This document shows, one piece after another, positions 30,174 through 39,855 of a DNA stretch of 64,000 nt (positions are counted from its first letter, which is position 1; the number at the start of each line of letters is the position of its first letter). The notes beneath the pieces were generated by a model, which saw only the letters and a list, made by a program, of their open reading frames with translations, ran no database searches and was not told the origin of the DNA. Origin of the DNA: an uncultured Sphaerochaeta sp. (GTDB lineage Bacteria > Spirochaetota > Spirochaetia > Sphaerochaetales > Sphaerochaetaceae); assembly GCF_963667405.1 (NCBI RefSeq), contig NZ_OY763408.1, positions 2,441,757-2,505,756 of the forward strand, read 5' to 3'. A program made the translations under genes and the position numbers.

Positions 30174-31057
30174 ACATTCACCGCCTTTTGAGCTATTCTA
30201 AAGGCACGCATTTCGGCCACTCTAACTGCAGCGCAAGTGATTATGTCAAGGTTTCCTGCGTACTCCGGCAGGAAGTCACCACTTCCTATCACTCCAATTG
30301 AAAGAGATAAACGACCATTTTCATAAACCGGAGGGAGAATTAAGTGATATCCTGGTATATATTCCTGCATTCTTGCAATCATAGCATTAACGGCTTCAGA
30401 AATTGAGTCCATGTTTGGATTTTCGACGAGTGCATAAAGTGTATTACGCATCATAATTGGGGGTTCAGCTGGATTCAGGATAATGATTGCTTTTGTTTTA
30501 TCAACTCCTGTAAAATCTTTCAATGCGTCTGCCGTTGTCTGTGTGAACTCATCGATATTCGCTCGAGTTCCTGGGCCTGCTGATTTGGATGCTATTGTTG
30601 CTGCTAATTCAAGATAGCGTATATTTGGCTGAACCTTAACAATTGCATTTGCAATTGGAACAATTGCCTGCCCTCCACAAGTGATCATATTGACATTGCT
30701 ACAGTCTAACAAGTTCTCAGCATTCAGTACTGGGATGCAAAAAGGTCCTACATGGGCTGGCGTAAGATCAATGGTGAATTTCTTGAGTTTCTCCAGAATT
30801 GGTGCATGATATTGATGTACTCTTGCTGAGGTGGCATCAAAAATGATATCACAACATTCGGGGTTCTCCACAATGTAGTCTATTGATTTATAGGTTGTAG
30901 GTATCCCCATTTTTTCTACTCGTCGGATATTCTCAGAACCTTGGTTATGTCCAGCAAAAACACCACATGTCAACAAATCGCTTCGCTGAATTTTAAACAA
31001 CAAATCCATCCCAATATTTCCGGTACCTAATATTCCTACTTTAGTTTTCTCTTTCAT
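30170..31057 (-). CDS. Acetaldehyde dehydrogenase (acylating)
   Basis: A 295-residue DmpF/MhpF-type enzyme that interconverts acetyl-CoA and acetaldehyde, normally channelled to or from the adjacent aldolase. The NAD motif is ILGTGNIGMDL, the catalytic Cys is in NMITCGGQA near residue 128, and SAGPGTRANIDEF is strongly conserved. GGTGA precedes the ATG by six bases. It is the first gene of region A after the IS fragments. Run backwards with the aldolase, it would turn acetyl-CoA and pyruvate into 4-hydroxy-2-oxovalerate. Confidence 0.88.
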   Translation of the reverse strand: MKEKTKVGILGTGNIGMDLLFKIQRSDLLTCGVFAGHNQGSENIRRVEKMGIPTTYKSIDYIVENPECCDIIFDATSARVHQYHAPILEKLKKFTIDLTPAHVGPFCIPVLNAENLLDCSNVNMITCGGQAIVPIANAIVKVQPNIRYLELAATIASKSAGPGTRANIDEFTQTTADALKDFTGVDKTKAIIILNPAEPPIMMRNTLYALVENPNMDSISEAVNAMIARMQEYIPGYHLILPPVYENGRLSLSIGVIGSGDFLPEYAGNLDIITCAAVRVAEMRAFRIAQKAVNV

Positions 31058-31367
31058 TCGTTATCACCATAATTTTTATTATTGTCATTGAATCAGCCCG
31101 TTACGCATCTCAATTTTTAGCTTATATAAATGAGGATGCGGACGAAAAGAAGACCTTTCAATGATGCTAGACCAAGACTCCACCGATACTCAATAGGGAC
31201 TATCACAGTAAATAATTTTGATACGTCTATCATTATATCAATAGATGTAATCATCGAATAATGTACAAATTTATAAATCGATACTCCAAATGCATACGGC
31301 GTAATTGAACGGCCAGATTCTTGTAGCCAACAAAATACCCTTGGAGATTTCACCCTAGTTGCGCTAC
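31058..31367. other. AT-rich stretch without a gene
   Basis: About 310 bases upstream of the dehydrogenase gene. It presumably holds the promoter of region A, but I see no convincing -35/-10 pair. A minus-strand frame across 31117-31398 has no recognisable domain. Confidence 0.5.
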
Positions 31368-31541
31368 TGTTCCGTGAAAACTGAGCCACCGATTTCACTC
31401 AAATTGAGCCACCCCACTACATCGATGGGAATTTGACTCTGGTAGACTCCGAATTGTCATGCCCAAATAAGGGCATGAGTATCAATTCGGAGGTGGTCGC
31501 AGATGACCAAATTCACAGAAATCCTGCGGTTGAAGGACTAT
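31368..31541 (+). mobile_element. Left end of an IS21-family element, truncated
   Basis: The stretch begins TGTTCCGTGAAAACTGAGCCACC and holds a second TGAGCCACC about 27 bases on, the layout of the repeated transposase sites at IS21 ends. At 31503 an ATG behind GGAGGTGG opens the frame MTKFTEILRLK, the N-terminus of IstA, which then loses similarity after about 11 codons and stops. Only about 170 bases of the element remain, so it cannot move. Confidence 0.6.
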
Positions 31542-31588
31542 GATGGGCCCTGTAATCAATACCAAAAGGCAAAAGCATTAAGATGGAC

Positions 31589-31786
31589 TCAGGACGCTGC
31601 GGAATAATCATATTGGAATGATTCGTACCGCATGTTCGGTGTTTCATAATCGAGTGACTGGTGGAACCTGTCCTGATTGCAAAACCTGAAATATGCACCC
31701 ACTTCCTTCTTCAGTGAACGGAGATCCTCATACCCCTGCAGATGGATGTCCTCGTACTTTTTCGTTCTCCAAAGCCGCTCGCATGC
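31589..31786 (-). pseudogene. IS3-family transposase fragment (OrfB C-terminus)
   Basis: The minus strand encodes ERLWRTKKYEDIHLQGYED, followed by FCNQDRFHQSLDYETPNMRY and a stop at 31589-31591. This is the C-terminal end of an IS3-type integrase-core transposase; the preceding codons include a stop, so the N-terminal part is gone. Confidence 0.75.
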
Positions 31787-31806
31787 TCATATGAAATTTC
31801 GTATAA

Positions 31807-31998
31807 ATGATGGAAAGTTTCTTTGGTACTCTGAAGTGCGAGATGCATTATGGTCGAGAACGAACATTCAGAACAAGACAACAACTCAAGCTTGCAATCG
31901 AGCAGTACATCACATATTATAATGAACGCAGAATTCAGATTGGACTGGGAGGATTGTCCCCCATCCAATATCGCCTACTACACGTAGGTATAAGTTAA
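31807..31998 (+). pseudogene. IS3-family transposase fragment (OrfB C-terminus, second element)
   Basis: A 63-codon frame reads MMESFFGTLKCEMHYGR, then YITYYNERRIQIGLGGLSP and YR. This is the last quarter of an IS150-like OrfB. A stop lies just before it and the opposite-strand fragment at 31589-31786 abuts it, so it is a remnant of a different insertion in opposite orientation. The bases after its stop (TTCAGTCCAATTTATGGGTGTCA) look like the right end of the element. Confidence 0.75.
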
Positions 31999-32082
31999 TT
32001 CAGTCCAATTTATGGGTGTCACGTCATGTTATCCGTTTTTACTTGACCAAACACAAATTAACTTTAAAGAAATAATTGTACC

Positions 32083-33024
32083 CTATAATTGATGAAAATA
32101 TTCGCCAGAACTGAAGTCTTCATAAGCCAAACATATCCCATCCTTAAGCTCAGTACTATACAGCCACCCCAATGATTCCAGCTTTGAAACATCCAGTAGT
32201 TTCCTAGGAGTTCCATCAGGCTTGGACGGATCAAAAACAATCTCTCCCTCATAGCCAACCACATCTCGTACAAGACATGCCAATTCTTTGATGGAAAGAT
32301 CCTTTCCGGTACCAACATTCACAGTCTCATTCCCACTGTAGTTATTCATGAGAAACACACAAGCATCAGCAAGATCATCCACGTATAAGAATTCTCTCAA
32401 GGGTTTTCCTGTACCCCAAATTGTTACGCTTGTAGCTTTGGATACCTTTGCCTCATGAAACCTTCTGATGAATGCGGGCAATACATGAGAATTCTGGGGA
32501 TGATAATTGTCATTCGGTCCGTAGAGATTGGTTGGCATGGCGCTTATGAAATCTGTTCCATATTGCTTGTTGAGATACTCGCAATATTTCAGTCCAGCAA
32601 TCTTTGCCAATGCATAGGCCTCATTGGTCGGTTCAAGAGAACTTGTCAGAAGGCAATCCTCTCTCATCGGTTGTTGTGCCAATTTGGGATATATGCAGGA
32701 AGAACCCAAGAACAAGAGCTTCTTGACCCCATGCTGCCAAGCACTATGGATTACATTCATTTCAATAGCCATGTTGTCATACATGAAATCTGCAGGATAG
32801 GTACTATTTGCCATGATGCCACCCACCTTCGCAGCTGCAAGAAACACATATTCCGGCTTCTCGGCTGAAAAAAATACCTCAACCTTATCCTGCCTGCGAA
32901 GATCCAGTTCCTTGCTTGAACGGAGAACAAGATTTGAATAACCCAGGCTAGTGAGTTTGCGTACTATTGCAGAGCCTACCATACCTGAATGTCCTGCTAC
33001 ATATATCTTGGCGTCCTTATTCAT
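32083..33024 (-). CDS. fcl: GDP-L-fucose synthase
   Basis: A 313-residue epimerase/reductase that turns GDP-4-keto-6-deoxymannose into GDP-L-fucose. It has the NADP motif [16 protein letters not shown], the catalytic YALAKIAGL and the substrate segment [11 protein letters not shown]. The ATG at 33024 follows the gmd stop after one base, with GGGAG ten bases upstream; an earlier start would overlap gmd by 32 bases. It is the last gene of region B before the IS fragments. Confidence 0.95.
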   Translation of the reverse strand: MNKDAKIYVAGHSGMVGSAIVRKLTSLGYSNLVLRSSKELDLRRQDKVEVFFSAEKPEYVFLAAAKVGGIMANSTYPADFMYDNMAIEMNVIHSAWQHGVKKLLFLGSSCIYPKLAQQPMREDCLLTSSLEPTNEAYALAKIAGLKYCEYLNKQYGTDFISAMPTNLYGPNDNYHPQNSHVLPAFIRRFHEAKVSKATSVTIWGTGKPLREFLYVDDLADACVFLMNNYSGNETVNVGTGKDLSIKELACLVRDVVGYEGEIVFDPSKPDGTPRKLLDVSKLESLGWLYSTELKDGICLAYEDFSSGEYFHQL

Positions 33025-33025
33025 T

Positions 33026-34105
33026 TCAGTCGTACTCCCTGCTGATTCTTTCCTCATGCGCTACAAGCTTAAGGTCATGCTTCACCATCAATGAGACGAG
33101 CTCCTGGAAACTGGTCTTCCTTGGGTTCCAGCCAAGCAGTGTTCTTGCTTTTGTAGGATCCCCAAGCAACTGCTCAACCTCAGTAGGCCTGAAATACCGA
33201 GAATCGACCTCTACAAGTATTTTGCCGGTCTTGGTGCAAATACCCTTCTCATCCGCTCCACTACCTTCCCAGCGAAGCTCTATCCCAGCTTCATGGAAAG
33301 CCAGCTCAACAAACTCTCGTACGGTATGCATCTCACCTGTTGCGATTACGAAATCCTCGGGAACATCATGCTGCAACATGAGCCACATGCACTCCACATA
33401 GTCCCTTGCATACCCCCAGTCCCTCTGGGCACTGAGATTTCCCAGATAGAGCTTTTCTTGCGTCCCTTTCTTGATGCGAGCAACAGCCAGTGTAACTTTT
33501 CGTGTTACAAAGGTCTCCCCTCTTCTCTCCGATTCATGATTGAAGAGGATCCCATTGACTGCAAACATGCTGTAAGCTTCCCGGTAGTTCCTGATGATCC
33601 AGTATCCATACAACTTGGCGACAGCATAAGGACTGCGGGGATAGAAAGGAGTGGTTTCACTCTGGGGAACTTCCTGAACCTTTCCAAAAAGCTCCGAAGT
33701 TGAGGCTTGGTAAATCCTGGTCGTCTTTTCATATCCCAGAAACCTGACGGCCTCAAGCAATCGCAGTGTTCCTATCCCATCTGTATCAGCAGTATATTCT
33801 GGTACTTCGAAGGAAACCTTAACGTGCGACATCGCAGCCAGATTGTATATCTCATCCGGCTTTATCTCCCGAATCAGGCGAATCAGACTTGTGGAATCCG
33901 TCATGTCCCCATAATGAAGATGCAAGTTTCGTTCACGATGCATGTCCTTCAACAATTCTTCTATGTACAAGTGCTCGATACGAGAAGTGTTGAAAGATGA
34001 GCTTCGGCGGATGATGCCGTGCACTTCGTATCCTTTCTCAAGCAAGAATTCTGCCAAATAAGAACCATCTTGACCGGTGATTCCGGTTATTAAAACATTT
34101 TTCAT
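33026..34105 (-). CDS. gmd: GDP-mannose 4,6-dehydratase
   Basis: A 359-residue extended short-chain dehydrogenase, the first step from GDP-mannose to GDP-L-fucose. The NADP loop [19 protein letters not shown], the [15 protein letters not shown] segment and the catalytic [10 protein letters not shown] are diagnostic. GAGGG precedes the ATG by seven bases. Base composition is close to the flanks and unlike the AT-rich genes upstream of it. Confidence 0.96.
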   Translation of the reverse strand: MKNVLITGITGQDGSYLAEFLLEKGYEVHGIIRRSSSFNTSRIEHLYIEELLKDMHRERNLHLHYGDMTDSTSLIRLIREIKPDEIYNLAAMSHVKVSFEVPEYTADTDGIGTLRLLEAVRFLGYEKTTRIYQASTSELFGKVQEVPQSETTPFYPRSPYAVAKLYGYWIIRNYREAYSMFAVNGILFNHESERRGETFVTRKVTLAVARIKKGTQEKLYLGNLSAQRDWGYARDYVECMWLMLQHDVPEDFVIATGEMHTVREFVELAFHEAGIELRWEGSGADEKGICTKTGKILVEVDSRYFRPTEVEQLLGDPTKARTLLGWNPRKTSFQELVSLMVKHDLKLVAHEERISREYD

Positions 34106-34479
34106 TTCGTGCCCTCAATATTTGTATTTATACTGCCCCGAGACTCACTTCTTCTCATGAATCAAAATTATGCATATAAGAACGACAACCAAAAGGAACT
34201 ATTCTGATGACGCTCAGAAAACGCATATGTTTTTCAAGCAAAATATTAATCTCGATGTGAATCAAGGCCCAATATTTCTAAGGAAATGTAGAAGAGATCA
34301 CAAATTATAACTCATAAATAATCAAATTACATGAACAAATAGTCCGAATACTTATGGTAGTGAGCTTAGTAAATAAAAGATAAACTATTCTTCCACTTTG
34401 AAACTATAATACTATTCAGTTTGGACTACTCTCCATGTTACATTAGCGGGCTGACTATTAGAAAAACAAATTCGACAAA
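34106..34479. other. AT-rich gap, no gene seen
   Basis: These 374 bases lie between gmd and the GT10 gene. I see no coding frame of note, no transposase remains and no clear terminator. It may mark the edge of an imported cassette and may hold a promoter for gmd-fcl, which I cannot place. Confidence 0.5.
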
Positions 34480-35472
34480 TTAGATTTCGAAGCATGAAAA
34501 ATAATGCTTAAAGAAATAGTCTTCAACATTTAAATACTGCTGAACTCGATGATAGTTATCTATAATTGCTTCTTTTCTGCTCTCATAATCTTTCGGAGAA
34601 CATATTGCAAGTATCTTATCCAAATCAGTGTAATCATTTGGGTTGATAACGATTATTCCATCGATGTTGAAAAAATCGCCAATCCGTGATGCCCCAATAT
34701 AAATTGGAACCGTCATAGCGCCAAAACAGTCCAGAATTTTTTCAGTAAAATAGAAAGGAGTAATATCGTTCTCAACAACAATACTATAACGATATCCATC
34801 TAATGCTTCAGCCTTTTGTCTTAAGAAGGTACCAGTAAATGATCCAAATACATCGGCTTTTTTACTGTTTCTAATTTGTTCAGCAATGAAATTTCTTTTC
34901 CTATGCCATTCACAGAGTATTTTACTTGAACAAATCATTGAAATACTCTTGGTTTTCTTCTCATACCTTAATGGATCATATTCTCCGCCTTCCATAATTG
35001 ATCCATACCATGTTTGCATGGCAGGAATAAATTTTGCATTTGTATAGCGATTAAGTAGTCGTTCAGAGAACGTAAAAATTGCATCAAATGAATTAGCTAA
35101 CGCAGTTTCTTTAAAAATTCTATCATATGATGCTCCATCAATTGCTTCGGATTCCGTAAACCATGCGTATTTCTTTTGAGGGTTTCCTCGTATTCCCGAT
35201 ACATCCTGTGAACCGTAAAAATGAATAGGTAGGGTATAATTATACCTATCCCATAGTATTTTTTGAGGTAGGCTGGTAATTGAAGCATAAGGCAAGTGAG
35301 CACCCAATCGATCTTGTAGATATATAACTCGCATCTTTTGGCCACTGCTGTTATAAATATTGGGTTCTCCTAAGTGTGTATCAACTAAAAAAACTTCTGG
35401 CTTTGGAAAAAGTTCCTCATGAATTTTATAAGGAATTATGTCCTTTACGATCTGCTTTAAGCTCTCTAACAT
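34480..35472 (-). CDS. GT10 family alpha-fucosyltransferase
   Basis: A 330-residue GT-B glycosyltransferase of the alpha-1,3/1,4-fucosyltransferase family. The family's donor-binding motif is clear: YSIVVENDITPFYFTEKILD followed by PIYIGAS, near residues 229-262. It would transfer L-fucose from GDP-fucose, which fits gmd and fcl just downstream. The gene is strongly AT-rich compared with gmd-fcl, suggesting a different origin. It starts 12 bases after the preceding transferase gene. Confidence 0.87.
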   Translation of the reverse strand: MLESLKQIVKDIIPYKIHEELFPKPEVFLVDTHLGEPNIYNSSGQKMRVIYLQDRLGAHLPYASITSLPQKILWDRYNYTLPIHFYGSQDVSGIRGNPQKKYAWFTESEAIDGASYDRIFKETALANSFDAIFTFSERLLNRYTNAKFIPAMQTWYGSIMEGGEYDPLRYEKKTKSISMICSSKILCEWHRKRNFIAEQIRNSKKADVFGSFTGTFLRQKAEALDGYRYSIVVENDITPFYFTEKILDCFGAMTVPIYIGASRIGDFFNIDGIIVINPNDYTDLDKILAICSPKDYESRKEAIIDNYHRVQQYLNVEDYFFKHYFSCFEI

Positions 35473-35484
35473 CAGGCTTCCTCA

Positions 35485-36555
35485 TTAATACGTTTTTGAA
35501 TGATTGTTATCTTCAAAGAAAAATACATCTTCATACTCTCCACCATTCCAGTACATAGCAGCTGTGCTAGCACCACTTTTCGTAGCCAAAAGATTAGAAC
35601 ATTGGGACAAAATAAAGACTTCTGCTAGGTACTCATCTCGAATATCCTGACCCAACTGTGCATACTTGAAATTTCTCAGGCAATATTCCAAACGTTCTCG
35701 AGGTGTTTTCAATACAGAAAAACCCTTCAAGTATCCTAAATACTCTACATCTATGTCGATTCGCTCACGTTCTATATAGAGTAACTTTTCACCAAAATAC
35801 TCTTTAAAAAGCATTATTGTATTTGTATACCTTGTTGAAATAAAACAATAATCACATTGCCATTTTTCCATTAATTCAGTTGTTTTTTCTAGTACAGTTG
35901 TTATCGGAGGTTCATCAGGGTGAAGGAGAGCTCCTTCCCACCCAACACCTTTTAGCAACTCAAACTCTTCCCTTACAGATACTCCCAATACCTTTCTATC
36001 ATTACAAATAACAGACTGGGATGCTTTTTCTAACTTCTTATAAAACTGAGGCTGAAACCAAATATTTGATTTTATATATTCAAGCTCTAATTCATAAAAT
36101 GCTCTATCCTTGGTTAAATCTACTATGTACCTACGATGACAGAGAGAACCAATATCTGTAGTCCCAACATGCTTGGACATAATAATTTCAGTTGTGGGTA
36201 TATCACATGGTTGATGAAAAATATCTTCCCATTCATTCGCCTGAAATATTCTTCCATCATCAAAATTGGTATAAGGTTCATAATCGATAACCGGAATGAT
36301 ACCGTTCTGTTTGCACCACTTACAGTCATACGCAATACTACTCCATGCTGAAAGTTGACCTTGTTCTGGAAGACTTGGAATACGTAGAACTAAAAACTTT
36401 TTATCTGGGTGTAAAGGCCCTTTCATCTCCCAGTCAATCAGGTACTCGAAATTATGATCGATAAGATTTAGTTTGCTACAAATTCTTTTTGGCCGCTTGA
36501 GATACCAATGTATTTTTTTGGAAATCCCTCTAATCATATTTATTTTATTGCTCAT
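35485..36555 (-). CDS. Fucosyltransferase-like GT-B protein of uncharacterised type
   Basis: A 356-residue protein without transmembrane segments. The middle reads VLGVSVREEFELL, then HPDEPPITTVLEKTTELMEKW and CDYCFISTRYTN, a pattern resembling the O-fucosyltransferase/NodZ fold, where a GVxxR segment binds GDP and a later Ser/Thr-rich TKSGASTAAMYWN segment lies near the donor site. In the known enzymes the motif is GVHxRxTDY; the EEF here is unusual. Its position beside a GT10 enzyme and the GDP-fucose genes supports a second fucosyl transfer. I do not know a named homologue. Confidence 0.55.
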   Translation of the reverse strand: MSNKINMIRGISKKIHWYLKRPKRICSKLNLIDHNFEYLIDWEMKGPLHPDKKFLVLRIPSLPEQGQLSAWSSIAYDCKWCKQNGIIPVIDYEPYTNFDDGRIFQANEWEDIFHQPCDIPTTEIIMSKHVGTTDIGSLCHRRYIVDLTKDRAFYELELEYIKSNIWFQPQFYKKLEKASQSVICNDRKVLGVSVREEFELLKGVGWEGALLHPDEPPITTVLEKTTELMEKWQCDYCFISTRYTNTIMLFKEYFGEKLLYIERERIDIDVEYLGYLKGFSVLKTPRERLEYCLRNFKYAQLGQDIRDEYLAEVFILSQCSNLLATKSGASTAAMYWNGGEYEDVFFFEDNNHSKTY

Positions 36556-36562
36556 AAGGATT

Positions 36563-38095
36563 TTATTTAATCTTTCCTTCCTTAATCATTTTGATAAAAT
36601 ACCCAATTAGGTTTCTCCCTCCAACGGTGCAAAAACCAATCGTCACATATTGTATCCCTGTATAAACCAAAAACACGATTGAACGAAGGAATAGTCCCCT
36701 TAGGCTATCAGTGATCACTGTTCCAATTTTAACAAGTATCAATGCCTGCATGGCTACATAAAAAGCTTTTAATAGTTCTTGTACTATATATCCATACACA
36801 GAATCTGAAATCACATATTTATGAACTATCAATGCACGTCCCATCCAAAAGAACAACTGACCTACCACTGTGCCAATAACGATACCTGTAATTCCATATA
36901 TACTTGATAGATAAATTGATAATATCATGTTGGTTACAGCCGACAGTAAATAGAAAATTCTGTCTTTCTCAAAATACCCGACAGTTCCTCGTAAAATACA
37001 AATAAATTGATGATTCCAAGTAATATACGAGTTAGCAGCAAATGCATATACCAAAGAAACTGGTAAAAGGTATTGTTCTCCAAGCCAATTCTTAATTACT
37101 GGTTGGAAGAATAGTAAAAATCCATTGACAGTAAATATGGCAATAAAAAAATAGGCAACTTTCATCATTTTATACATGTCATTTTTCTGCTTCTCATCAA
37201 CCATGTGGACATAATTCCCAACCGCGGGAGATAATCCTGATGTCAGTTTTTGTAATATCATGTCTACACCTTGATTAATTAAGAAATAGTTAGCATATAA
37301 ACCAGCCATAGGTATGCCTAACATCTTAACTATCACAATGCTATCCGTTGCAAAATACACTTTTCCAGCAATTGTTCCAATTAGTAAGTTTCCAATATCT
37401 TTTGTTAGACCCTTTTCCTTAAAGTACCCCAATTGTAACTTTTCATGAGATATGAATGTATAACGCCTATTATACACAATCGAAACAATTATATTTGCTA
37501 CAAGATTATAAATAACTGATACCAATAAATAGATAATATAGCTGGAAGTAAGGTAGAGAAGTAAGATCTTTAGGAAATACATCACAAATGTACAGTAAGC
37601 ATCAATCTTAATAAAAAGGTAAGCTTCTTGTTTAACAGTAAATAGTGTTCTTTTATATGATAAGAAATAGGGAATCACGGTTCCCAATAGCTGTATAAAA
37701 TAAATCTTATAGACATAAGACATTTCCAAGCTCCCATCTGAAATGAAAAAAGAAAGACCAAAGGAGAGCAATATCCCAGATGAAGCTATAATTATACCGA
37801 TCGTATGATAGAAAACCCTATGAGCCTCCATCAACCTGGAAATTTCTTTATAATTATCATACGCTACTTCTTTATAGAGTGAATAATACATGAGAGACAA
37901 AAAGCCTGCTTCTGCCACAGAGAGAATGCTAAAAATATTTGAAAAAAGGCCTTCATATCCCAAGAAGTCAGTGCCCAATGTAGTAATAAATACTTTCCGT
38001 GTAATAAACGACAAAACTACAGAAAAAATACTGAAAAAAGTTGCATGCAGCCCATTCTTAATTATTCTCTGCTTTCTTCCAAATTGACTGCTCAT
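36563..38095 (-). CDS. Wzx-type flippase (second)
   Basis: A 510-residue membrane protein with about twelve to fourteen hydrophobic segments, of the MOP superfamily. The N-terminus is FGRKQRIIKNGLHATFFSIF with a long first helix, typical of capsule and O-unit flippases of Firmicutes and Bacteroidetes. It is strongly AT-rich. With the Wzy protein at 39856 it would export the fucose-containing repeat unit of region B. Confidence 0.85.
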   Translation of the reverse strand: MSSQFGRKQRIIKNGLHATFFSIFSVVLSFITRKVFITTLGTDFLGYEGLFSNIFSILSVAEAGFLSLMYYSLYKEVAYDNYKEISRLMEAHRVFYHTIGIIIASSGILLSFGLSFFISDGSLEMSYVYKIYFIQLLGTVIPYFLSYKRTLFTVKQEAYLFIKIDAYCTFVMYFLKILLLYLTSSYIIYLLVSVIYNLVANIIVSIVYNRRYTFISHEKLQLGYFKEKGLTKDIGNLLIGTIAGKVYFATDSIVIVKMLGIPMAGLYANYFLINQGVDMILQKLTSGLSPAVGNYVHMVDEKQKNDMYKMMKVAYFFIAIFTVNGFLLFFQPVIKNWLGEQYLLPVSLVYAFAANSYITWNHQFICILRGTVGYFEKDRIFYLLSAVTNMILSIYLSSIYGITGIVIGTVVGQLFFWMGRALIVHKYVISDSVYGYIVQELLKAFYVAMQALILVKIGTVITDSLRGLFLRSIVFLVYTGIQYVTIGFCTVGGRNLIGYFIKMIKEGKIK

Positions 38096-38558
38096 GTAGA
38101 CATCCTATATCCTGTATTTCACAATTCAAGCACATTCACGGGCATTTTGCTCAACGCCAATATTTTTCGTTTTTTCAATCCTGCTGATTAGCAGTAAGGA
38201 AAGAAATTAATACAATTAATCTGACTATTCCCAAAAGAAAGAGATTACTGCAATACTTCACGCACGCATAACATTCCAAGATAGTTGTATGTTGAGAATT
38301 TGTAATCGATCTGTACTTCGAAAAAACATGGGGATGTCGCCACTAAATCAATTGAAATGAGCCCTCTCTGTCTGAAAGGAATTCCTGATATACTGTAGTA
38401 CTCGATCAATGTAAATAACATTTGTCACTTGCAAAATACTCTTGCCAATCATAATACCAACAGTTAATTTATTGATTCTAGAAATTCTCAATCAAAAAGT
38501 TTCATTAAGGTTCATGAGAAGTAAGCGCACAATCAATAATCGATGCATTTCAAAAGCA
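38096..38558. other. AT-rich gap, no gene seen
   Basis: These 463 bases between the flippase and a GT2 gene hold no convincing frame, hairpin or promoter. A CAATTGAAATGAGCC stretch at about 38350 faintly resembles IS21-end sites but is too short to call. Confidence 0.5.
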
Positions 38559-39500
38559 TCACATAAGCCTACGATATAGTAATATTTGTATGATTGTTAT
38601 GAGCTTCCTTTGAATACTTAAGAGCTTTGTAGTTGTAATTGATTTGATGGATTCTTTTGTATCGAACTGCAACAGATACTTGTAGTTATTCAGGCTATAC
38701 CCACCCTGGGCCTTCAATTGTCGATATAGCAATAGGCTTTCAACAATTAATAGAGCCAATACATTATTAGATTCTTCTGGTAATCGCTCCTTGTAGTATT
38801 GATACATCCATTTCCTAACAGTATAGAGATCAAGCCTTTTTAAACTAAACGCTTTCTTCAGTGTACTATTATTATTATACCGATAGTAGTATAATTCTTT
38901 TTTTATATACACAATTCTTTCAGATTTGCTGATGAGCCGATAAGAGATGTCCATATCTTCATAAATAATGGAAACATTAAAGGATATTGTATCAAATAAA
39001 CTTCTGCGATATAACTTATTACACGGACTAAATGATAAGATTCGATTTGTATATATTTCCTTTAGAGCAGCTTCTGTGTCCAATGTCATATCATTAACAT
39101 TTTCAGCAAAAGGCCTAAAAGAATTATCTTTATCTCCTACAAGGAAATTGCAGACCGAAATATCTGCATTGTTCGCAATAATCTTTTCATATAGTGAAGA
39201 ATACATCACTGAACTGATATAATCATCACTATCAACAAATCCAATGTATTCACCTATTGCTAAAGAAATCCCCAAATTTCGTGCGGAGGATTGACCCATA
39301 TTCTCTGTATGAATAACTCTAATTCGTTTATCAATATTCGCAAAATCATCACAAATAGCTCCACTGTTATCAGTAGAACCATCGTCAACCAGAATCAATT
39401 CAAAATCATGAATTTCTTGGCACAAAATTGACTCGATACATGTATTTAGAAAGATCTCAACATTAAATACCGGTACTATAATACTTATTTTTGGAGCCAT
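38559..39500 (-). CDS. GT2 family glycosyltransferase
   Basis: A 313-residue GT-A enzyme. Typical features are ISIIVPVFNVEIFLNTCIES, DDGSTDNSG near residue 37 and the metal motif DSDDY near residue 91. The C-terminal part (SFSPCNKLYRRSLFD, YEDMDISYRLI) is that of the capsule GTs whose donor is often galactose or a hexosamine; the sugar cannot be assigned. Very AT-rich. Confidence 0.87.
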   Translation of the reverse strand: MAPKISIIVPVFNVEIFLNTCIESILCQEIHDFELILVDDGSTDNSGAICDDFANIDKRIRVIHTENMGQSSARNLGISLAIGEYIGFVDSDDYISSVMYSSLYEKIIANNADISVCNFLVGDKDNSFRPFAENVNDMTLDTEAALKEIYTNRILSFSPCNKLYRRSLFDTISFNVSIIYEDMDISYRLISKSERIVYIKKELYYYRYNNNSTLKKAFSLKRLDLYTVRKWMYQYYKERLPEESNNVLALLIVESLLLYRQLKAQGGYSLNNYKYLLQFDTKESIKSITTTKLLSIQRKLITIIQILLYRRLM

Positions 39501-39855
39501 ATTTTTCTACCTAATGAGGCTTGATTGCTCATGTTAATCGAATATAAAATACCACTTATTGGCTATTTGAATCTATGCAATGAAATTATACATATCTCCA
39601 ATACCAAAAACCAATACCATATTTTTTGGCTACCTAACCAACCAAACAAATTTCTCTTATGGTATTTAACTATTCTACAAATTTTTAAATACTATTCCAT
39701 CGATAACCCGATTATGAGAGGCGTTATAAGCGGCATAAAATGGTTATCAGAGATAACCTAATTCCGCAACTCAATGAGTTCATTGTTAATCAATATATTT
39801 TGGCATTGATTCCAATTTGGATCTCTAAGCCAAAATTCCATCAATTCTGAAAACT
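39501..39855. other. AT-rich gap, no gene seen
   Basis: A 355-base gap between the GT2 and the Wzy genes. A plus-strand frame of 78 codons (39525-39761) has no features of a protein. No terminator found. Confidence 0.5.

Noticed and set aside
31117..31398. Minus-strand frame of 93 codons
   Set aside because: No recognisable domain, overlaps the IS21 end, and biased to AT-rich codons; likely noise.
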